DNA of 64,000 bases from Prorocentrum cordatum. Taxonomy: Eukaryota; Sar; Dinophyceae; Prorocentrales; Prorocentraceae. The stretch spans positions 55,880 to 119,879 of the forward strand of contig CAUYUJ010018478.1 of assembly GCA_963575745.1 (NCBI GenBank). Direction: 5' to 3'. The notes under the pieces are model-generated. The model saw nothing but the letters and a program-made list of their open reading frames with translations. It ran no database searches and was not told the DNA's origin. This document shows positions 61,512 through 64,000 of this stretch, in pieces. Positions within the stretch are counted from its first letter, which is position 1, and each line of letters starts with the position of its first letter. Both the position numbers and the translations under genes were made by a program.

Positions 61512-61734
61512 GGGGGTCAATGCAAACGGGGGTCAGCCAGAGCGCCAGATCCTGCAGGATCCCGCGAAGACCCCCTCTGGCTGGCCCGGGTCAGCGAGCC
61601 GCTCGTGGCCGCGGGGCGGCCGCGCCTAACTATTGGCTGACCCGGGCTTGCGAGGTTCTGCGCTGCAGTTTTTGTTTCCTGCACTGCAGTTCTTGGTCTC
61701 CTGCTGACCCCGGGTCTGGATCGACCCGGGTCAG
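61512..61734. mobile_element. MITE family G, copy 3
   Basis: GACGGGGGTCAATGCAAACG ... CCTGCAGGATCCCGC ... CGACCCGGGTCAG. Confidence 0.55.
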
Positions 61735-61744
61735 AAGATCCCCG

Positions 61745-61846
61745 GACGGTCGGGCGATCGAGGAGCTGCCGGTCGCTCCAGTCGGAGCGAGATCGGCGCG
61801 GTGTCGAAAGCCAGCCCCGAAGTCGTCGCGACGCGGACCTGCCGTA
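61745..61846 (+). repeat. dispersed repeat O, copy 2
   Basis: GGTCGGGCGATCGAGGAGCT, GTGTCGAAAGCCAGCCCCGA AGTCG, GGACCTGCCGTATAGATGT. Confidence 0.55.
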
Positions 61847-62092
61847 TAGATGTCTTGGCATCGCTCGGACGTGTGCATTTTTCCTTCGGCGAGGACCATC
61901 GAGGAGCATCCTTGATCATTTGGCCCAATTTGGCGAAACAACCACGCACGAAACCGGAAAAAAACACAGGGAATGGACGTCCGAGCGTTGGCCAGATGTA
62001 TGTGTGCGTGTATGGGCAACCTGCCGTAGGTGTATGTGTGCGCGTGTGGGCAACGATCGGGCGATCGAAAAGGTGCCGATCGTTCAAGTCGG

Positions 62093-62262
62093 AGGTTGAT
62101 AGACCTCCCACCCCGACACGCCGATTCAGGCATGGGCCGTCTTCGGTCCGCGAGAGGGCGTCGCGGCCGTCGTTTCTGCGGGTCCAGGCCCGTCGGTTTC
62201 GGTCCCAGGCCGTTTTCACCAAGGGGAGGTTTACTAAGGGAGGTTTGTCCACCGCCGATCAC
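62093..62262. repeat. dispersed repeat P, copy 2
   Basis: CCTCCCACCCCGACACGCCG ATT ... TTTCACCAAGGGGAGGTTTA CTA. Flanked on both sides by repeat O sequence. Confidence 0.65.
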
Positions 62263-62330
62263 GGTTGAGCGATCGATGTGGTGTCAAGAACCAACCCCGA
62301 AGTCGACCACGCGACACGAACCTGCCGTAT
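62258..62330 (+). repeat. dispersed repeat O, copy 3
   Basis: GTGTCAAGAACCAACCCCGA AGTCG, ACACGAACCTGCCGTATAGA TGTATGTGTGCG. Confidence 0.55.
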
Positions 62331-62761
62331 AGATGTATGTGTGCGTGTGTGTGGGCAACCTCCCCAAGGGTAGCCTCGCATCCTGGTTTCCTCGGCCCAT
62401 CCCAGGCCACCTTCGTTGGCCGCGCCCCGCTCGAGAAGCTTCGAAATGGGCGTCCGAGGCCCTTGCATGCTTACCGCGCGTCCTTACTATACGGGCTGAC
62501 TGTATCCACACATGTACAGTTGTAGATGTGCGTGTGTGGGCGTGCTGTCAGGGCCCAGGGCTCCACGAGCGCTCTCTGGAGCGGGCCGTGGTTTGTTCCC
62601 GGGCCGCTGGTGGGCCCCTTCCACGGGGAGGGTCCCCCCTCCTCCGACGCGCCTGGCGCTGTCGACCCCCCGCCCCTGGTGGGGAGCTGCACCTTTCGCT
62701 GTGTTCCCAGGCTTGGTTTGGCGGCGAGCGAGGGGCGGGCAGATCCCCTTCTCGATCAATT

Positions 62762-62938
62762 CTGTACAATGGAGGCCCATGCCAAGAAACATCCTGCTTG
62801 CCTCCAGGGTGCCCTGGGTTTCTTGGGTTTCAATGGCTTGGCTATGGAAGGCGTGGCGCTCCGACCCCAAACATCAGTGGACGTCCTGGGGTCTCAGGGC
62901 TGGGCGTCTTGTGGAAGGTTCCTCGTGGACTGGCCTCC
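62762..62938 (+). repeat. dispersed repeat J, copy 3
   Basis: CCAAGAAACATCCTGCTTGC CTCCAGGGTGCCCTGGGTTT CTTGGGTTTC; close to copy 1 throughout. Confidence 0.7.
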
Positions 62939-62939
62939 G

Positions 62940-63530
62940 CTGTGTATCGTGTGCTGGGAGGCCCGCAGGGGTGCGAGGCTGATGGTGCCCGGCGCGGCGC
63001 TGTCTGGGCTGGAGGGCCGCCCTTCTCCAGGGGAGGGGGAGGATGGGGGGGGGGGCGGAGGGCGGCGCGAGGGTGCGAGGCCAGGCGACATCGTGCAGCG
63101 CGTGGCTCGATGCGCGAAGGTGAGGATGCTCTCCTCGATCCCTTCTGCAGTCGATCCCCCCCCCATCGACGGAGGGCGGCCCAGAAGCTCAGTCCTGCCG
63201 TGCCCCGTGCCGTTCATCCACGCACCGCCGATGCACCGGCGAGACGACGCGATCTGGAGCCCGCTCTTCTTCTTCTTCTTGGCGTCGGCGCGATCCTCCG
63301 ACCCCATCGGCTCTGGCCCCATTCGGGGGGCCCCCGCAGGGAGCGCGCCCCCTGGCACGCGTGGTGATCTTTGGGCGTCGACTGGCTTATCACTCCCTCT
63401 GGGTGCACTCGGAGAGTGGTGCCGCGCGCGCCCGCAGAGTGCCCCCCCATCTGCTTTCACTGAAGGGTGCTTTGCCCAGTGGGGTGTCTGTCACTCTGCG
63501 ACGGAAGGTTGGAATCGTCGAGCTGGTGGT
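62940..63530. other. no supported gene; repeat U at 63284
   Basis: GTCGGCGCGATCCTCCGACC CCATCGGC matches 26205. Open frames without borders. Confidence 0.35.
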
Positions 63531-63535
63531 TAGTG

Positions 63536-63694
63536 TGAAGTCGGACTCGTCCCGCTGCAGGGAGAATAGTCGAAAATAGTCAAAACATGGTCTGGGGACA
63601 ATCTTCGGGCTACTTTTGATCATGTTTGAATCTGTTTGGCATAATTTGTATTCTTCGTCCAAAATCCACCTGTAGGAGGACATGCCCGACCTAC
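63536..63694. mobile_element. MITE family B, copy 6
   Basis: GTCGGACTCGTCCCGCTGCA GGGAG ... CACCTGTAGGAGGACATGCC CGAC; flanks GGTTAGTG / GATTCGTG match 6 of 8. Confidence 0.82.
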
Positions 63695-63830
63695 GATTCG
63701 TGCGATGGTTATTACAGCTGTCTGCATGCGCAGTTGCATAGTAACCCAAAAACATGTCGAAGCACCACGTCGTAATCGCAGACCACCGCTTGGGATCACG
63801 AGTTTGTCGTGAGGAATTTCGGGGATTGTC

Positions 63831-63922
63831 TTAGGTCGGGCATGTCCCTCTCTCTAAAGGAGGAATATTCAAACATAGTAAAACATTGTCTGGGAAACCA
63901 TTTTTGTTTCTTTCCAACCATC
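63831..63922. mobile_element. MITE family B, copy 7 (right end missing)
   Basis: TTAGGTCGGGCATGTCCCTC TCTCTAAAGGAGGAATATTC ... TGTCTGGGAAACCATTTTTG; no right TIR before the window ends. Confidence 0.7.
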
Positions 63923-64000
63923 CTGTGGCGTTGGGCCCTCGTTTTGAAGAGACAGCGCCCCGCGTCTCACCTTCTCCCGCTGCCCCCTCCCCCCTCCTCC

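Noticed and set aside
40365-62262. Conserved - strand peptide (NRR.WTRK.DG..ALSRTE) in both copies of repeat P
   Set aside because: Differences fall on all codon positions with many amino-acid changes, so no protein-level constraint.
1-64000. Dinoflagellate spliced-leader sequence, tRNA, rRNA or snRNA genes
   Set aside because: Looked for the spliced-leader word and tRNA-like arms by eye; none convincing.

Overview
This window looks like nuclear DNA from a large, repeat-dominated, GC-rich eukaryotic genome, most likely a dinoflagellate (Prorocentrum-like is my guess, not proven). The reasons are: almost no intact ORF that is not low-complexity; very short exons joined only across kilobase introns; apparent GC as well as GT intron donors; a decayed non-LTR reverse transcriptase tail with a YGAEV-type motif; and dozens of short palindromic elements present in 2-7 copies each. 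I found no spliced-leader sequence, rRNA, tRNA, CRISPR, operon or bacterial-type signal. A run of 100 N (31401-31500) marks an assembly gap.

Coding content is sparse and entirely in exon fragments. The best case is a + strand TPR (tetratricopeptide) gene. Three tiny exons at 51227-51292, 56545-56629 and 60232-60318 join in phase to give a continuous Hop/STI1-like TPR segment. Probable 5' exons lie at 43724-44360 and about 45170. On the - strand there are two 3' gene ends with stop codons: a CxxC...C...C zinc-finger-like C-terminus (36518-37242) and a two-exon end of unknown function (32595-32958). Further exon-like islands (GC3-rich, behind a pyrimidine tract and AG) are listed with low confidence. 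A pattern recurs: (CTC)n tracts lie on the coding strand next to exons, as if they serve as intronic polypyrimidine tracts.

Layout. 0-8 kb: dispersed palindromic elements and unrecognised sequence. 8-11 kb: a segmental tandem duplication, one copy carrying a 1.1 kb foldback element with 18-bp repeats in its arms. 11-14 kb: nested elements, then a GTGGGGACA minisatellite in an inverted composite. 14-15 kb: (CATA)n. 15-18.8 kb: three head-to-tail units separated by (TTG)n. 19-21.6 kb: a 30-bp satellite. 22-31 kb: triplet tracts, short inverted-repeat elements and exon-like islands. 31.5-35 kb: AAG/AAT and GAT/GCT triplet arrays. 35-38 kb: - strand gene end. 38.5-46 kb: dense short elements, RT relic, TPR gene 5' candidates. 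46-51.2 kb: a 5.1 kb composite bounded by the two halves of one small element with a perfect 8-bp target duplication. 51-61 kb: TPR exons with satellites (pentamer, 101 bp, 103 bp) inside the introns. 61-64 kb: more dispersed elements.

The repeat families carry their own internal evidence. Copies compared within this window show terminal inverted repeats and target duplications of TA, 5, 5-6 or 8 bp, which point to several distinct DNA-transposon-derived MITE groups. Their internal sequence holds no recognisable transposase, so they must depend on enzymes encoded elsewhere. All family letters used here are my own.
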